The notes below the pieces were generated by a model. That model saw only the letters and a program-made list of their open reading frames with translations. It was not told the DNA's origin and searched no databases. The position numbers were made by a program, and so were the translations under genes. From NCBI GenBank assembly GCA_964057225.1, contig OZ059899.1, forward strand, positions 20,220,501-20,284,500: a stretch of DNA of 64,000 nt, in the 5' to 3' direction. The stretch comes from Auanema rhodensis. Its lineage: Eukaryota; Nematoda; Chromadorea; Rhabditida; Rhabditidae. How positions within the stretch are numbered: position 1 is the stretch's first letter; every line of letters starts with the position of its first letter. Positions 26,001 to 41,541 of the stretch are shown here, piece by piece.

Positions 26001-28869
26001 TGTACACGTGATGTGCACTTGGTATGTAACTCGCTTCACGTGAAAGATAAAGAGATGCAGTTCTCAAAATTAGATTCCCCATGTCCATATTAGTCTAGAA
26101 ACAAATTTTTATTGATATTGGTGCATGGTAACCATGACTTTGAAATTTACGTGAACTTTAATTTATGCTAATTAAATGTACACGTGGTGTGCACTCGGTA
26201 TGTAACTCGCTTCACGTGAAAGATAAAGAGATGCGGTTAACAAAATTAGATTTCCTATGTCCATATTAGTCTAAAAACAAATTTTTATTGATATTGGTGC
26301 ATGGTAACCATGACTTTGAAATTTACGTGAACTTTAATTTATGCTAATTAAATGTACACGTGGTGTGCACTTGGTATGTAACTCGCTTCACGTGAAAGAT
26401 AAAGAGATGCGGTTTTCAAAATTAGATTCCCCATGTCCATATTAGTCTAAAAACAAATTTTTATTGATATTGGTTCATGGTAACCATGACTTTGAAATTT
26501 ACGTGAACTTTAATTTATGCTAATTAAATGTACACGTGGTGTGCACTCGGTATGTAACTCGCTTCACGTGAAAGATAAAAAGATGAGGTTTTCAAAATTT
26601 GATTCCTCATGTCCATATTAGTCTAAAAACAAATTTTTATTGATATTGGTGCATGTTAACCATGACTTTGAAATTTACGTGAACTTTAATTTATGCTAAT
26701 TAAATGTACACGTGGTGTGCACTCGGTATGTAACTCGCTTCACGTGAAAGATAAAGAGATGCGGTTTTTAAAATTAGATTCCCCATGTCCATATTAGTCT
26801 AAAAACAGTTTTTTACTGATATTGGTGCATGGTAACCATGATTTTGAAATTTACGTGAACTTTAATTTATGCTAATTAAATGTACACGTGGTGTGCACTC
26901 GGTATGTAACTCGCTTCACGTGAAAGATAAAGAGATGCGGTTAACAAAATTAGATTTCCTATGTCCATATTAGTCTAAAAACAAATTTTTATTGATATTG
27001 GTTCATGGTAACCATGACTTTGAAATTTACGTGAACTTTAATTTATGCTAATTAAATGTACACGTGATGTGCACTTGGTATGTAACTCGCTTCACGTGAA
27101 AGATAAAGAGATGCAGTTCTCAAAATTAGATTCCCCATGTCCATATTAGTCTAGAAACAAATTTTTATTGATATTGGTGCATGGTAACCATGACTTTGAA
27201 ATTTACGTGAACTTTAATTTATGCTAATTAAATGTACACGTGGTGTGCACTCGGTATGTAACTCGCTTCACGTGAAAGATAAAGAGATGCGGTTAACAAA
27301 ATTAGATTTCCTATGTCCATATTAGTCTAAAAACAAATTTTTATTGATATTGGTGCATGGTAACCATGACTTTGAAATTTACGTGAACTTTAATTTATGC
27401 TAATTAAATGTACACGTGGTGTGCACTTGGTATGTAACTCGCTTCACGTGAAAGATAAAGAGATGCGGTTTTCAAAATTAGATTTCCTATGTCCATATTA
27501 GTCTAAAAACAAATTTTTATTGATATTGGTTCATGGTAACCATGACTTTGAAATTTACGTGAACTTTAATTTATGCTAATTAAATGTACACGTGGTGTGC
27601 ACTCGGTATGTAACTCGCTTCACGTGAAAGATAAAGAGATGCGGTTAACAAAATTAGATTTCCTATGTCCATATTAGTCTAAAAACAGTTTTTTACTGAT
27701 ATTGGTGCATGGTAACCATGATTTTGAAATTTACGTGAACTTTAATTTATGCTAATTAAATGTACACGTGGTGTGCACTCGGTATGTAACTCGCTTCACG
27801 TGAAAGATAAAGAGATGCGGTTAACAAAATTAGATTTCCTATGTCCATATTAGTCTAAAAACAAATTTTTATTGATATTGGTTCATGGTAACCATGACTT
27901 TGAAATTTACGTGAACTTTAATTTATGCTAATTAAATGTACACGTGGTGTGCACTCGGTATGTAACTCGCTTCACGTGAAAGATAAAGAGATGCGGTTAA
28001 CAAAATTAGATTTCCTATGTCCATATTAGTCTAAAAACAGTTTTTTACTGATATTGGTGCATGGTAACCATGATTTTGAAATTTACGTGAACTTTAATTT
28101 ATGCTAATTAAATGTACACGTGGTGTGCACTCGGTATGTAACTCGCTTCACGTGAAAGATAAAGAGATGCGGTTAACAAAATTAGATTTCCTATGTCCAT
28201 ATTAGTCTAAAAACAAATTTTTATTGATATTGGTTCATGGTAACCATGACTTTGAAATTTACGTGAACTTTAATTTATGCTAATTAAATGTACACGTGAT
28301 GTGCACTTGGTATGTAACTCGCTTCACGTGAAAGATAAAGAGATGCAGTTCTCAAAATTAGATTCCCCATGTCCATATTAGTCTAGAAACAAATTTTTAT
28401 TGATATTGGTGCATGGTAACCATGACTTTGAAATTTACGTGAACTTTAATTTATGCTAATTAAATGTACACGTGGTGTGCACTCGGTATGTAACTCGCTT
28501 CACGTGAAAGATAAAGAGATGCGGTTAACAAAATTAGATTTCCTATGTCCATATTAGTCTAAAAACAAATTTTTATTGATATTGGTGCATGGTAACCATG
28601 ACTTTGAAATTTACGTGAACTTTAATTTATGCTAATTAAATGTACACGTGGTGTGCACTTGGTATGTAACTCGCTTCACGTGAAAGATAAAGAGATGCGG
28701 TTTTCAAAATTAAATTCCCCATGTCCATATTAGTCTAAAAACAAATTTTTATTGATATTGGTTCATGGTAACCATGACTTTGAAATTTACGTGAACTTTA
28801 ATTTATGCTAATTAAATGTACACGTGGTGTGCACTCGGTATGTAACTCGCTTCACGTGAAAGATAAAAA
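20070..28869. repeat. Zone 2 sub-array, right part
   Basis: Fifty monomers continue the zone-2 mosaic. From 22,534 a seven-monomer order (C with 'catgcccat', H, I, E, F, G-like, A) is followed by a near repeat starting at 23,766. From about 24,646 to 28,869 the array becomes rich in A ('ggttaac', 'ttcctatg', 'ggttcatgg') alternating with C, with variants that combine the A start with 'acagttttttac' and 'atgattttg' (25,702, 27,638 and 27,990). The A-to-A periods vary from two to seven monomers, so no single higher-order repeat dominates. No genes or foreign insertions were seen. Confidence 0.82.
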
Positions 28870-31685
28870 GATGCGGTTTTCAAAATTTGATTCCTCATGT
28901 CCATATTAGTCTAAAAACAAATTTTTATTGATATTGGTGCATGGTAACCATGACTTTGAAATTTACGTGAACTTTAATTTATGCTAATTAAATGTACACG
29001 TGGTGTGCACTCGGTATGTAACTCGCTTCACGTGAAAGATAAAAAGATGCGGTTTTCAAAATTTGATTCCTCATGTCCATATTAGTCTAAAAACAAATTT
29101 TTATTGATATTGGTGCATGGTAACCATGACTTTGAAATTTACGTGAACTTTAATTTATGCTTATTAAATGTACACGTGGTGTGCACTCGGTATGTAACTC
29201 GCTTCACGTGAAAGATAAAGAGATGCGGTTTTTAAAATTAGATTCCCCATGTCCATATTAGTCTGAAAACAATTTTTTACTGATATTGGTGCATGGTAAC
29301 CATGACTTTGAAATTTACGTGAACTTTAATTTATGCTAATTAAATGTACAAGTGATGTGCACTTGGTATGTAACTCGCTTCACGTGAAAGATAAGGAGAT
29401 GCGGTTTTCACAATTAGATTCCCCATGTCCATATTAGTCTAAAAACAAATTTTTATTGATATTGGTGCATGGTAACCATGACTTTGAAATTTACGTGAAC
29501 TTCAATTTATGCTAATTAAATGTACACGCGGTGTGCACTTGGTATGTAACTCGCTTCACGTGAAAGATAAAGAGATGCGGTTTTAAAAATTAGATTCCCC
29601 ATGTCCATATTAGTCTAAAAACAGTTTTTTACTGATATTGGTGCATGGTAACCATGATTTTGAAATTTACGTGAACTTTAATTTATGCTAATTAAATGTA
29701 CACGTGGTGTGCACTCGGTATGTAACTCGCTTCACGTGAAAGATAAAGAGATGCGGTTAACAAAATTAGATTTCCTATGTCCATATTAGTCTAAAAACAA
29801 ATTTTTATTGATATTGGTTCATGGTAACCATGACTTTGAAATTTACGTGAACTTTAATTTATGCTAATTAAATGTACACGTGGTGTGCACTCGGTATGTA
29901 ACTCGCTTCACGTGAAAGATAAAAAGATGCGGTTTTCAAAATTTGATTCCTCATGTCCATATTAGTCTAAAAACTAATTTTTATTGATATTGGTGCATGG
30001 TAACCATGACTTTGAAATTTACGTGAACTTTAATTTATGCTAATTAAATGTACACGTGATGTGCACTTGGTATGTAACTCGCTTCACGTGAAAGATAAAG
30101 AGATGCAGTTCTCAAAATTAGATTCCCCATGTCCATATTAGTCTAGAAACAAATTTTTATTGATATTGGTGCATGGTAACCATGACTTTGAAATTTACGT
30201 GAACTTTAATTTATGCTAATTAAACGTACACGTGGTGTGCACTCGGTATGTAACTCGCTTCACGTGAAAGATAAAAAGATGCGGTTTTCAAAATTTGATT
30301 CCTCATGTCCATATTAGTCTAAAAACAAATTTTTATTGATATTGGTGCATGGTAACCATGACTTTGAAATTTACGTGAACTTTAATTTATGCTAATTAAA
30401 TGTACACGTGGTGTGCACTCGGTATGTAACTCGCTTCACGTGAAAGATAAAAAGATGCGGTTTTCAAAATTTGATTCCTCATGTCCATATTAGTCTAAAA
30501 ACAAATTTTTATTGATATTGGTGCATGGTAACCATGACTTTGAAATTTACGTGAACTTTAATTTATGCTTATTAAATGTACACGTGGTGTGCACTCGGTA
30601 TGTAACTCGCTTCACGTGAAAGATAAAGAGATGCGGTTTTTAAAATTAGATTCCCCATGTCCATATTAGTCTGAAAACAATTTTTTACTGATATTGGTGC
30701 ATGGTAACCATGACTTTGAAATTTACGTGAACTTTAATTTATGCTAATTAAATGTACAAGTGATGTGCACTTGGTATGTAACTCGCTTCACGTGAAAGAT
30801 AAGGAGATGCGGTTTTCACAATTAGATTCCCCATGTCCATATTAGTCTAAAAACAAATTTTTATTGATATTGGTGCATGGTAACCATGACTTTGAAATTT
30901 ACGTGAACTTCAATTTATGCTAATTAAATGTACACGCGGTGTGCACTTGGTATGTAACTCGCTTCACGTGAAAGATAAAGAGATGCGGTTTTAAAAATTA
31001 GATTCCCCATGTCCATATTAGTCTAAAAACAGTTTTTTACTGATATTGGTGCATGGTAACCATGATTTTGAAATTTACGTGAACTTTAATTTATGCTAAT
31101 TAAATGTACACGTGGTGTGCACTCGGTATGTAACTCGCTTCACGTGAAAGATAAAGAGATGCGGTTAACAAAATTAGATTTCCTATGTCCATATTAGTCT
31201 AAAAACAAATTTTTATTGATATTGGTTCATGGTAACCATGACTTTGAAATTTACGTGAACTTTAATTTATGCTAATTAAATGTACACGTGGTGTGCACTC
31301 GGTATGTAACTCGCTTCACGTGAAAGATAAAAAGATGCGGTTTTCAAAATTTGATTCCTCATGTCCATATTAGTCTAAAAACAAATTTTTATTGATATTG
31401 GTGCATGGTAACCATGACTTTGAAATTTACGTGAACTTTAATTTATGCTAATTAAATGTACACGTGATGTGCACTTGGTATGTAACTCGCTTCACGTGAA
31501 AGATAAAGAGATGCAGTTCTCAAAATTAGATTCCCCATGTCCATATTAGTCTAGAAACAAATTTTTATTGATATTGGTGCATGGTAACCATGACTTTGAA
31601 ATTTACGTGAACTTTAATTTATGCTAATTAAACGTACACGTGGTGTGCACTCGGTATGTAACTCGCTTCACGTGAAAGATAAAAA

Positions 31686-33973
31686 GATGCGGTTTTCAAA
31701 ATTTGATTCCTCATGTCCATATTAGTCTAAAAACAAATTTTTATTGATATTGGTGCATGGTAACCATGACTTTGAAATTTACGTGAACTTTAATTTATGC
31801 TTATTAAATGTACACGTGGTGTGCACTCGGTATGTAACTCGCTTCACGTGAAAGATAAAGAGATGCGGTTTTTAAAATTAGATTCCCCATGTCCATATTA
31901 GTCTGAAAACAATTTTTTACTGATATTGGTGCATGGTAACCATGACTTTGAAATTTACGTGAACTTTAATTTATGCTAATTAAATGTACAAGTGATGTGC
32001 ACTTGGTATGTAACTCGCTTCACGTGAAAGATAAGGAGATGCGGTTTTCACAATTAGATTCCCCATGTCCATATTAGTCTAAAAACAAATTTTTATTGAT
32101 ATTGGTGCATGGTAACCATGACTTTGAAATTTACGTGAACTTCAATTTATGCTAATTAAATGTACACGCGGTGTGCACTTGGTATGTAACTCGCTTCACG
32201 TGAAAGATAAAGAGATGCGGTTTTAAAAATTAGATTCCCCATGTCCATATTAGTCTAAAAACAGTTTTTTACTGATATTGGTGCATGGTAACCATGATTT
32301 TGAAATTTACGTGAACTTTAATTTATGCTAATTAAATGTACACGTGGTGTGCACTCGGTATGTAACTCGCTTCACGTGAAAGATAAAGAGATGCGGTTAA
32401 CAAAATTAGATTTCCTATGTCCATATTAGTCTAAAAACAAATTTTTATTGATATTGGTTCATGGTAACCATGACTTTGAAATTTACGTGAACTTTAATTT
32501 ATGCTAATTAAATGTACACGTGGTGTGCACTCGGTATGTAACTCGCTTCACGTGAAAGATAAAAAGATGCGGTTTTCAAAATTTGATTCCTCATGTCCAT
32601 ATTAGTCTAAAAACTAATTTTTATTGATATTGGTGCATGGTAACCATGACTTTGAAATTTACGTGAACTTTAATTTATGCTAATTAAATGTACACGTGAT
32701 GTGCACTTGGTATGTAACTCGCTTCACGTGAAAGATAAAGAGATGCAGTTCTCAAAATTAGATTCCCCATGTCCATATTAGTCTAGAGACAAATTTTTAT
32801 TGATATTGGTGCATGGTAACCATGACTTTGAAATTTACGTGAACTTTAATTTATGCTAATTAAACGTACACGTGGTGTGCACTCGGTATGTAACTCGCTT
32901 CACGTGAAAGATAAAGAGATGCGGTTTTCAAAATTAGATTCCCCATGTCCATATTAGTCTAAAAACAAATTTTTATTGATATTGGTGCATGGTAACCATG
33001 ACTTTGAAATTTACGTGAACTTTAATTTATGCTAATTAAATGTACACGTGGTGTGCACTCGGTATGTAACTCGCTTCACGTGAAAGATAAAGAGATGCGG
33101 TTATCAAAATTGGATTTCCCATGTCCATATTAGTCTAAAAACAAATTTTTATTGATATTGGTGCATGGTAACCATGACTTTGAATTTTACGTGAACTTTG
33201 ATTTATGCTAATTAAATGTACACGTGATGTGCACTTGGTATGTAACTTGCTTCACGTGAAAGATAAAGAGATGCGGTTTTCAAAATTAGATTCCCCATGT
33301 CCATATTAGTCTTAAAACAAATTTTTATTGATATTGGTGCATGGTAACCATGACTTTGAAATTTACGTGAACTTTAATTTATGCTAATTAAATGTACAAG
33401 TGATGTGCACTTGGTATGTAACTCGCTTCACGTGAAAGATAAGGAGATGCGGTTTTCACAATTAGATTCCCCATGTCCATATTAGTCTAAAAACAAATTT
33501 TTATTGATATTGGTGCATGGTAACCATGACTTTGAAATTTACGTGAACTTCAATTTATGCTAATTAAATGTACACGCGGTGTGCACTTGGTATGTAACTC
33601 GCTTCACGTGAAAGATAAAGAGATGCGGTTTTAAAAATTAGATTCCCCATGTCCATATTAGTCTAAAAACAGTTTTTTACTGATATTGGTGCATGGTAAC
33701 CATGATTTTGAAATTTACGTGAACTTTAATTTATGCTAATTAAATGTACACGTGGTGTGCACTCGGTATGTAACTCGCTTCACGTGAAAGATAAAAAGAT
33801 GCGGTTTTCAAAATTTGATTCCTCATGTCCATATTAGTCTAAAAACAAATTTTTATTGATATTGGTGCATGGTAACCATGACTTTGAAATTTACGTGAAC
33901 TTTAATTTATGCTTATTAAATGTACACGTGGTGTGCACTCGGTATGTAACTCGCTTCACGTGAAAGATAAAGA
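31686..33973. repeat. 13-monomer segment with a copy 20,240 bp downstream
   Basis: The order B', D, E, F, A, B with 'aaactaattt', C, G, H, I, E, F, B' at 31,686-33,973 is repeated at 51,926-54,213, a shift of exactly 115 monomers. The uncommon 'aaactaattt' lies in the same slot in both. A private difference is 'tctagagac' in the C monomer at 32,742. The copies diverge within or after the following D monomer. Confidence 0.8.
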
Positions 33974-34677
33974 GATGCGGTTTTTAAAATTAGATTCCCC
34001 ATGTCCATATTAGTCTGAAAACAATTTTTTACTGATATTGGTGCATGGTAACCATGACTTTGAAATTTACGTGAACTTTAATTTATGCTTATTAAATGTA
34101 CACGTGGTGTGCACTCGGTATGTAACTCGCTTCACGTGAAAGATAAAGAGATGCGGTTTTAAAAATTAGATTCCTCATGTCCATATTAGTCTAAAAACAA
34201 ATTTTTATTGATATTGGTGCATGGTAACCATGACTTTGAAATTTACGTGAACTTTAATTTATGCTTATTAAATGTACACGTGGTGTGCACTCGGTATGTA
34301 ACTCGCTTCACGTGAAAGATAAAGAGATGCGGTTTTAAAAATTAGATTCCCCATGTCCATATTAGTCTAAAAACAGTTTTTTACTGATATTGGTGCATGG
34401 TAACCATGATTTTGAAATTTACGTGAACTTTAATTTATGCTAATTAAATGTACACGTGGTGTGCACTCGGTATGTAACTCGCTTCACGTGAAAGATAAAG
34501 AGATGCGGTTAACAAAATTAGATTTCCTATGTCCATATTAGTCTAAAAACAAATTTTTATTGATATTGGTTCATGGTAACCATGACTTTGAAATTTACGT
34601 GAACTTTAATTTATGCTAATTAAATGTACACGTGGTGTGCACTCGGTATGTAACTCGCTTCACGTGAAAGATAAAAA

Positions 34678-37600
34678 GATGCGGTTTTCAAAATTTGATT
34701 CCTCATGTCCATATTAGTCTAAAAACAAATTTTTATTGATATTGGTGCATGGTAACCATGACTTTGAAATTTACGTGAACTTTAATTTATGCTAATTAAA
34801 TGTACACGTGATGTGCACTTGGTATGTAACTCACTTCACGTGAAAGATAAAGAGATGCAGTTCTCAAAATTAGATTCCCCATGTCCATATTAGTCTAGAA
34901 ACAAATTTTTATTGATATTGGTGCATGGTAACCATGACTTTGAAATTTACGTGAACTTTAATTTATGCTAATTAAACGTACACGTGGTGTGCACTCGGTA
35001 TGTAACTCGCTTCACGTGAAAGATAAAGAGATGCGGTTTTCAAAATTAGATTCCCCATGTCCATATTAGTCTTAAAACAAATTTTTATTGATATTGGTGC
35101 ATGGTAACCATGACTTTGAAATTTACGTGAACTTTAATTTATGCTAATTAAATGTACACGTGGTGTGCACTCGGTATGTAACTCGCTTCACGTGAAAGAT
35201 AAAAAGATGCGGTTTTCAAAATTTGATTCCTCATGTCCATATTAGTCTAAAAACAAATTTTTATTGATATTGGTGCATGGTAACCATGACTTTGAAATTT
35301 ACGTGAACTTTAATTTATGCTAATTAAATGTACACGTGGTGTGCACTCGGTATGTAACTCGCTTCACGTGAAAGATAAAAAGATGCGGTTTTCAAAATTT
35401 GATTCCTCATGTCCATATTAGTCTAAAAACAAATTTTTATTGATATTGGTGCATGGTAACCATGACTTTGAAATTTACGTGAACTTTAATTTATGCTTAT
35501 TAAATGTACACGTGGTGTGCACTCGGTATGTAACTCGCTTCACGTGAAAGATAAAGAGATGCGGTTTTTAAAATTAGATTCCCCATGTCCATATTAGTCT
35601 GAAAACAATTTTTTACTGATATTCGTGCATGGTAACCATGACTTTGAAATTTACGTGAACTTTAATTTATGCTAATTAAATGTACAAGTGATGTGCACTT
35701 GGTATGTAACTCGCTTCACGTGAAAGATAAGGAGATGCGGTTTTCACAATTAGATTCCCCATGTCCATATTAGTCTAAAAACAAATTTTTATTGATATTG
35801 GTGCATGGTAACCATGACTTTGAAATTTACGTGAACTTTAATTTATGCTAATTAAATGTACAAGTGATGTGCACTTGGTATGTAACTCGCTTCACGTGAA
35901 AGATAAGGAGATGCGGTTTTCACAATTAGATTCCCCATGTCCATATTAGTCTAAAAACAAATTTTTATTGATATTGGTGCATGGTAACCATGACTTTGAA
36001 ATTTACGTGAACTTCAATTTAAGCTAATTAAATGTACACGCGGTGTGCACTTGGTATGTAACTCGCTTCACGTGAAAGATAAAGAGATGCGGTTTTAAAA
36101 ATTAGATTCCCCATGTCCATATTAGTCTAAAAACAGTTTTTTACTGATATTGGTGCATGGTAACCATGATTTTGAAATTTACGTGAACTTTAATTTATGC
36201 TAATTAAATGTACACGTGGTGTGCACTCGGTATGTAACTCGCTTCACGTGAAAGATAAAGAGATGCGGTTAACAAAATTAGATTTCCTATGTCCATATTA
36301 GTCTAAAAACAAATTTTTATTGATATTGGTTCATGGTAACCATGACTTTGAAATTTACGTGAACTTTAATTTATGCTAATTAAATGTACACGTGGTGTGC
36401 ACTCGGTATGTAACTCGCTTCACGTGAAAGATAAAAAGATGCGGTTTTCAAAATTTGATTCCTCATGTCCATATTAGTCTAAAAACAAATTTTTATTGAT
36501 ATTGGTGCATGGTAACCATGACTTTGAAATTTACGTGAACTTTAATTTATGCTAATTAAATGTACACGTGATGTGCACTTGGTATGTAACTCGCTTCACG
36601 TGAAAGATAAAGAGATGCAGTTCTCAAAATTAGATTCCCCATGTCCATATTAGTCTAGAAACAAATTTTTATTGATATTGGTGCATGGTAACCATGACTT
36701 TGAAATTTAAGTGAACTTTAATTTATGCTAATTAAACGTACACGTGGTGTGCACTCGGTATGTAACTCGCTTCACGTGAAAGATAAAGAGATGCGGTTTT
36801 CAAAATTAGATTCCCCATGTCCATATTAGTCTTAAAACAAATTTTTATTGATATTGGTGCATGGTAACCATGACTTTGAAATTTACGTGAACTTTAATTT
36901 ATGCTAATTAAATGTACACGTGGTGTGCACTCGGTATGTAACTCGCTTCACGTGAAAGATAAAAAGATGCGGTTTTCAAAATTTGATTCCTCATGTCCAT
37001 ATTAGTCTAAAAACAAATTTTTATTGATATTGGTGCATGGTAACCATGACTTTGAAATTTACGTGAACTTTAATTTATGCTAATTAAATGTACACGTGGT
37101 GTGCACTCGGTATGTAACTCGCTTCACGTGAAAGATAAAAAGATGCGGTTTTCAAAATTTGATTCCTCATGTCCATATTAGTCTAAAAACAAATTTTTAT
37201 TGATATTGGTGCATGGTAACCATGACTTTGAAATTTACGTGAACTTTAATTTATGCTTATTAAATGTACACGTGGTGTGCACTTGGTATGTAACTCGCTT
37301 CACGTGAAAGATAAAGAGATGCGGTTTTTAAAATTAGATTCCCCATGTCCATATTAGTCTGAAAACAATTTTTTACTGATATTGGTGCATGGTAACCATG
37401 ACTTTGAAATTTACGTGAACTTTAATTTATGCTAATTAAATGTACAAGTGATGTGCACTTGGTATGTAACTCGCTTCACGTGAAAGATAAGGAGATGCGG
37501 TTTTCACAATTAGATTCCCCATGTCCATATTAGTCTAAAAACAAATTTTTATTGATATTGGTGCATGGTAACCATGACTTTGAAATTTACGTGAACTTCA

Positions 37601-38549
37601 ATTTATGCTAATTAAATGTACACGCGGTGTGCACTTGGTATGTAACTCGCTTCACGTGAAAGATAAAGAGATGCGGTTTTAAAAATTAGATTCCCCATGT
37701 CCATATTAGTCTAAAAACAGTTTTTTACTGATATTGGTGCATGGTAACCATGATTTTGAAATTTACGTGAACTTTAATTTATGCTAATTAAATGTACACG
37801 TGGTGTGCACTCGGTATGTAACTCGCTTCACGTGAAAGATAAAGAGATGCGGTTAACAAAATTAGATTTCCTATGTCCATATTAGTCTAAAAACAAATTT
37901 TTATTGATATTGGTTCATGGTAACCATGACTTTGAAATTTACGTGAACTTTAATTTATGCTAATTAAATGTACACGTGGTGTGCACTCGGTATGTAACTC
38001 GCTTCACGTGAAAGATAAAAAGATGCGGTTTTCAAAATTTGATTCCTCATGTCCATATTAGTCTAAAAACAAATTTTTATTGATATTGGTGCATGGTAAC
38101 CATGACTTTGAAATTTACGTGAACTTTAATTTATGCTAATTAAATGTACACGTGATGTGCACTTGGTATGTAACTCGCTTCACGTGAAAGATAAAGAGAT
38201 GCAGTTCTCAAAATTAGATTCCCCATGTCCATATTAGTCTAGAAACAAATTTTTATTGATATTGGTGCATGGTAACCATGACTTTGAAATTTACGTGAAC
38301 TTTAATTTATGCTAATTAAACGTACACGTGGTGTGCACTCGGTATGTAACTCGCTTCACGTGAAAGGTAAAGAGATGCGGTTTTCAAAATTAGATTCCCC
38401 ATGTCCATATTAGTCTAAAAACAAATTTTTATTGATATTGGTGCATGGTAACCATGACTTTGAAATTTACGTGAACTTTAATTTATGCTAATTAAATGTA
38501 CACGTGGTGTGCACTCGGTATGTAACTCGCTTCACGTGAAAGATAAAGA
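34678..38549. repeat. 22-monomer segment with a copy 23,232 bp downstream
   Basis: This 3,872-bp block has the same monomer order as 57,910-61,781, a shift of 132 monomers. Shared rare markers include 'attcgtgcatgg' (35,621 and 58,853), 'ttaagctaatt' in the following E copy, 'atttaagtg' in the second C copy, 'gtggtgtgcacttgg' ending the second B', and 'gaaaggtaaag' after the third C. Private differences include 'aactcacttc' near 34,830 in this copy, and 'ggttaacgaaatt' (61,084) and 'caatattag' (61,617) in the other. Confidence 0.82.
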
Positions 38550-41541
38550 GATGCGGTTTTCAAAATTAGATTCCCCATGTCCATATTAGTCTTAAAACAA
38601 ATTTTTATTGATATTGGTGCATGGTAACCATGACTTTGAAATTTACGTGAACTTTAATTTATGCTAATTAAATGTACACGTGGTGTGCACTCGGTATGTA
38701 ACTCGCTTCACGTGAAAGATAAAAAGATGCGGTTTTCAAAATTTGATTCCTCATGTCCATATTAGTCTAAAAACAAATTTTTATTGATATTGGTGCATGG
38801 TAACCATGACTTTGAAATTTACGTGAACTTTAATTTATGCTAATTAAATGTACACGTGGTGTGCACTCGGTATGTAACTCGCTTCACGTGAAAGATAAAA
38901 AGATGCGGTTTTCAAAATTAGATTCCCCATGTCCATGTTAGTCTTAAAACAAATTTTTATTGATATTGGTGCATGGTAACCATGACTTTGAAATTTACGT
39001 GAACTTTAATTTATGCTAATTAAATGTACACGTGGTGTGCACTCGGTATGTAACTCGCTTCACGTGAAAGATAAAAAGATGCGGTTTTCAAAATTTGATT
39101 CCTCATGTCCATATTAGTCTAAAAACAAATTTTTATTGATATTGGTGCATGGTAACCATGACTTTGAAATTTACGTGAACTTTAATTTATGCTAATTAAA
39201 TGTACACGTGGTGTGCACTCGGTATGTAACTCGCTTCACGTGAAAGATAAAAAGATGCGGTTTTCAAAATTTGATTCCTCATGTCCATATTAGTCTAAAA
39301 ACAAATTTTTATTGATATTGGTGCATGGTAACCATGACTTTGAAATTTACGTGAACTTTAATTTATGCTTATTAAATGTACACGTGGTGTGCACTCGGTA
39401 TGTAACTCGCTTCACGTGAAAGATAAAGAGATGCGGTTTTTAAAATTAGATTCCCCATGTCCATATTAGTCTGAAAACAATTTTTTACTGATATTGGTGC
39501 ATGGTAACCATGACTTTGAAATTTACGTGAACTTTAATTTATGCTAATTAAATGTACAAGTGATGTGCACTTGGTATGTAACTCGCTTCACGTGAAAGAT
39601 AAGGAGATGCGGTTTTCACAATTAGATTCCCCATGTCCATATTAGTCTAAAAACAAATTTTTATTGATATTGGTGCATGGTAACCATGACTTTGAAATTT
39701 ACGTGAACTTCAATTTATGCTAATTAAATGTACACGCGGTGTGCACTTGGTATGTAACTCGCTTCACGTGAAAGATAAAGAGATGCGGTTTTAAAAATTA
39801 GATTCCCCATGTCCATATTAGTCTAAAAACAGTTTTTTACTGATATTGGTGCATGGTAACCATGATTTTGAAATTTACGTGAACTTTAATTTATGCTAAT
39901 TAAATGTACACGTGGTGTGCACTCGGTATGTAACTCGCTTCACGTGAAAGATAAAGAGATGCGGTTAACAAAATTAGATTTCCTATGTCCATATTAGTCT
40001 AAAAACAAATTTTTATTGATATTGGTTCATGGTAACCATGACTTTGAAATTTACGTGAACTTTAATTTATGCTAATTAAATGTACACGTGGTGTGCACTC
40101 GGTATGTAACTCGCTTCACGTGAAAGATAAAAAGATGCGGTTTTCAAAATTTGATTCCTCATGTCCATATTAGTCTAAAAACAAATTTTTATTGATATTG
40201 GTGCATGGTAACCATGACTTTGAAATTTACGTGAACTTTAATTTATGCTTATTAAATGTACACGTGGTGTGCACTCGGTATGTAACTCGCTTCACGTGAA
40301 AGATAAAGAGATGCGGTTTTTAAAATTAGATTCCCCATGTCCATATTAGTCTGAAAACAATTTTTTACTGATATTGGTGCATGGTAACCATGACTTTGAA
40401 ATTTACGTGAACTTTAATTTATGCTAATTAAATGTACAAGTGATGTGCACTTGGTATGTAACTCGCTTCACGTGAAAGATAAGGAGATGCGGTTTTCACA
40501 ATTAGATTCCCCATGTCCATATTAGTCTAAAAACAAATTTTTATTGATATTGGTGCATGGTAACCATGACTTTGAAATTTACGTGAACTTCAATTTATGC
40601 TAATTAAATGTACACGCGGTGTGCACTTGGTATGTAACTCGCTTCACGTGAAAGATAAAGAGATGCGGTTTTAAAAATTAGATTCCCCATGTCCATATTA
40701 GTCTAAAAACAGTTTTTTACTGATATTGGTGCATGGTAACCATGATTTTGAAATTTACGTGAACTTTAATTTATGCTAATTAAATGTACACGTGGTGTGC
40801 ACTCGGTATGTAACTCGCTTCACGTGAAAGATAAAGAGATGCGGTTAACAAAATTAGATTTCCTATGTCCATATTAGTCTAAAAACAAATTTTTATTGAT
40901 ATTGGTTCATGGTAACCATGACTTTGAAATTTACGTGAACTTTAATTTATGCTAATTAAATGTACACGTGGTGTGCACTCGGTATGTAACTCGCTTCACG
41001 TGAAAGATAAAAAGATGCGGTTTTCAAAATTTGATTCCTCATGTCCATATTAGTCTAAAAACAAATTTTTATTGATATTGGTGCATGGTAACCATGACTT
41101 TGAAATTTACGTGAACTTTAATTTATGCTAATTAAACGTACACGTGGTGTGCACTCGGTATGTAACTCGCTTCACGTGAAAGGTAAAGAGATGCGGTTTT
41201 CAAAATTAGATTCCCCATGTCCATATTAGTCTAAAAACAAATTTTTATTGATATTGGTGCATGGTAACCATGACTTTGAAATTTACGTGAACTTTAATTT
41301 ATGCTAATTAAATGTACACGTGGTGTGCACTCGGTATGTAACTCGCTTCACGTGAAAGATAAAGAGATGCGGTTTTCAAAATTAGATTCCCCATGTCCAT
41401 ATTAGTCTAAAAACAAATTTTTATTGATATTGGTGCATGGTAACCATGACTTTGAAATTTACGTGAACTTTAATTTATGCTAATTAAATGTACACGTGGT
41501 GTGCACTCGGTATGTAACTCGCTTCACGTGAAAGATAAAGA

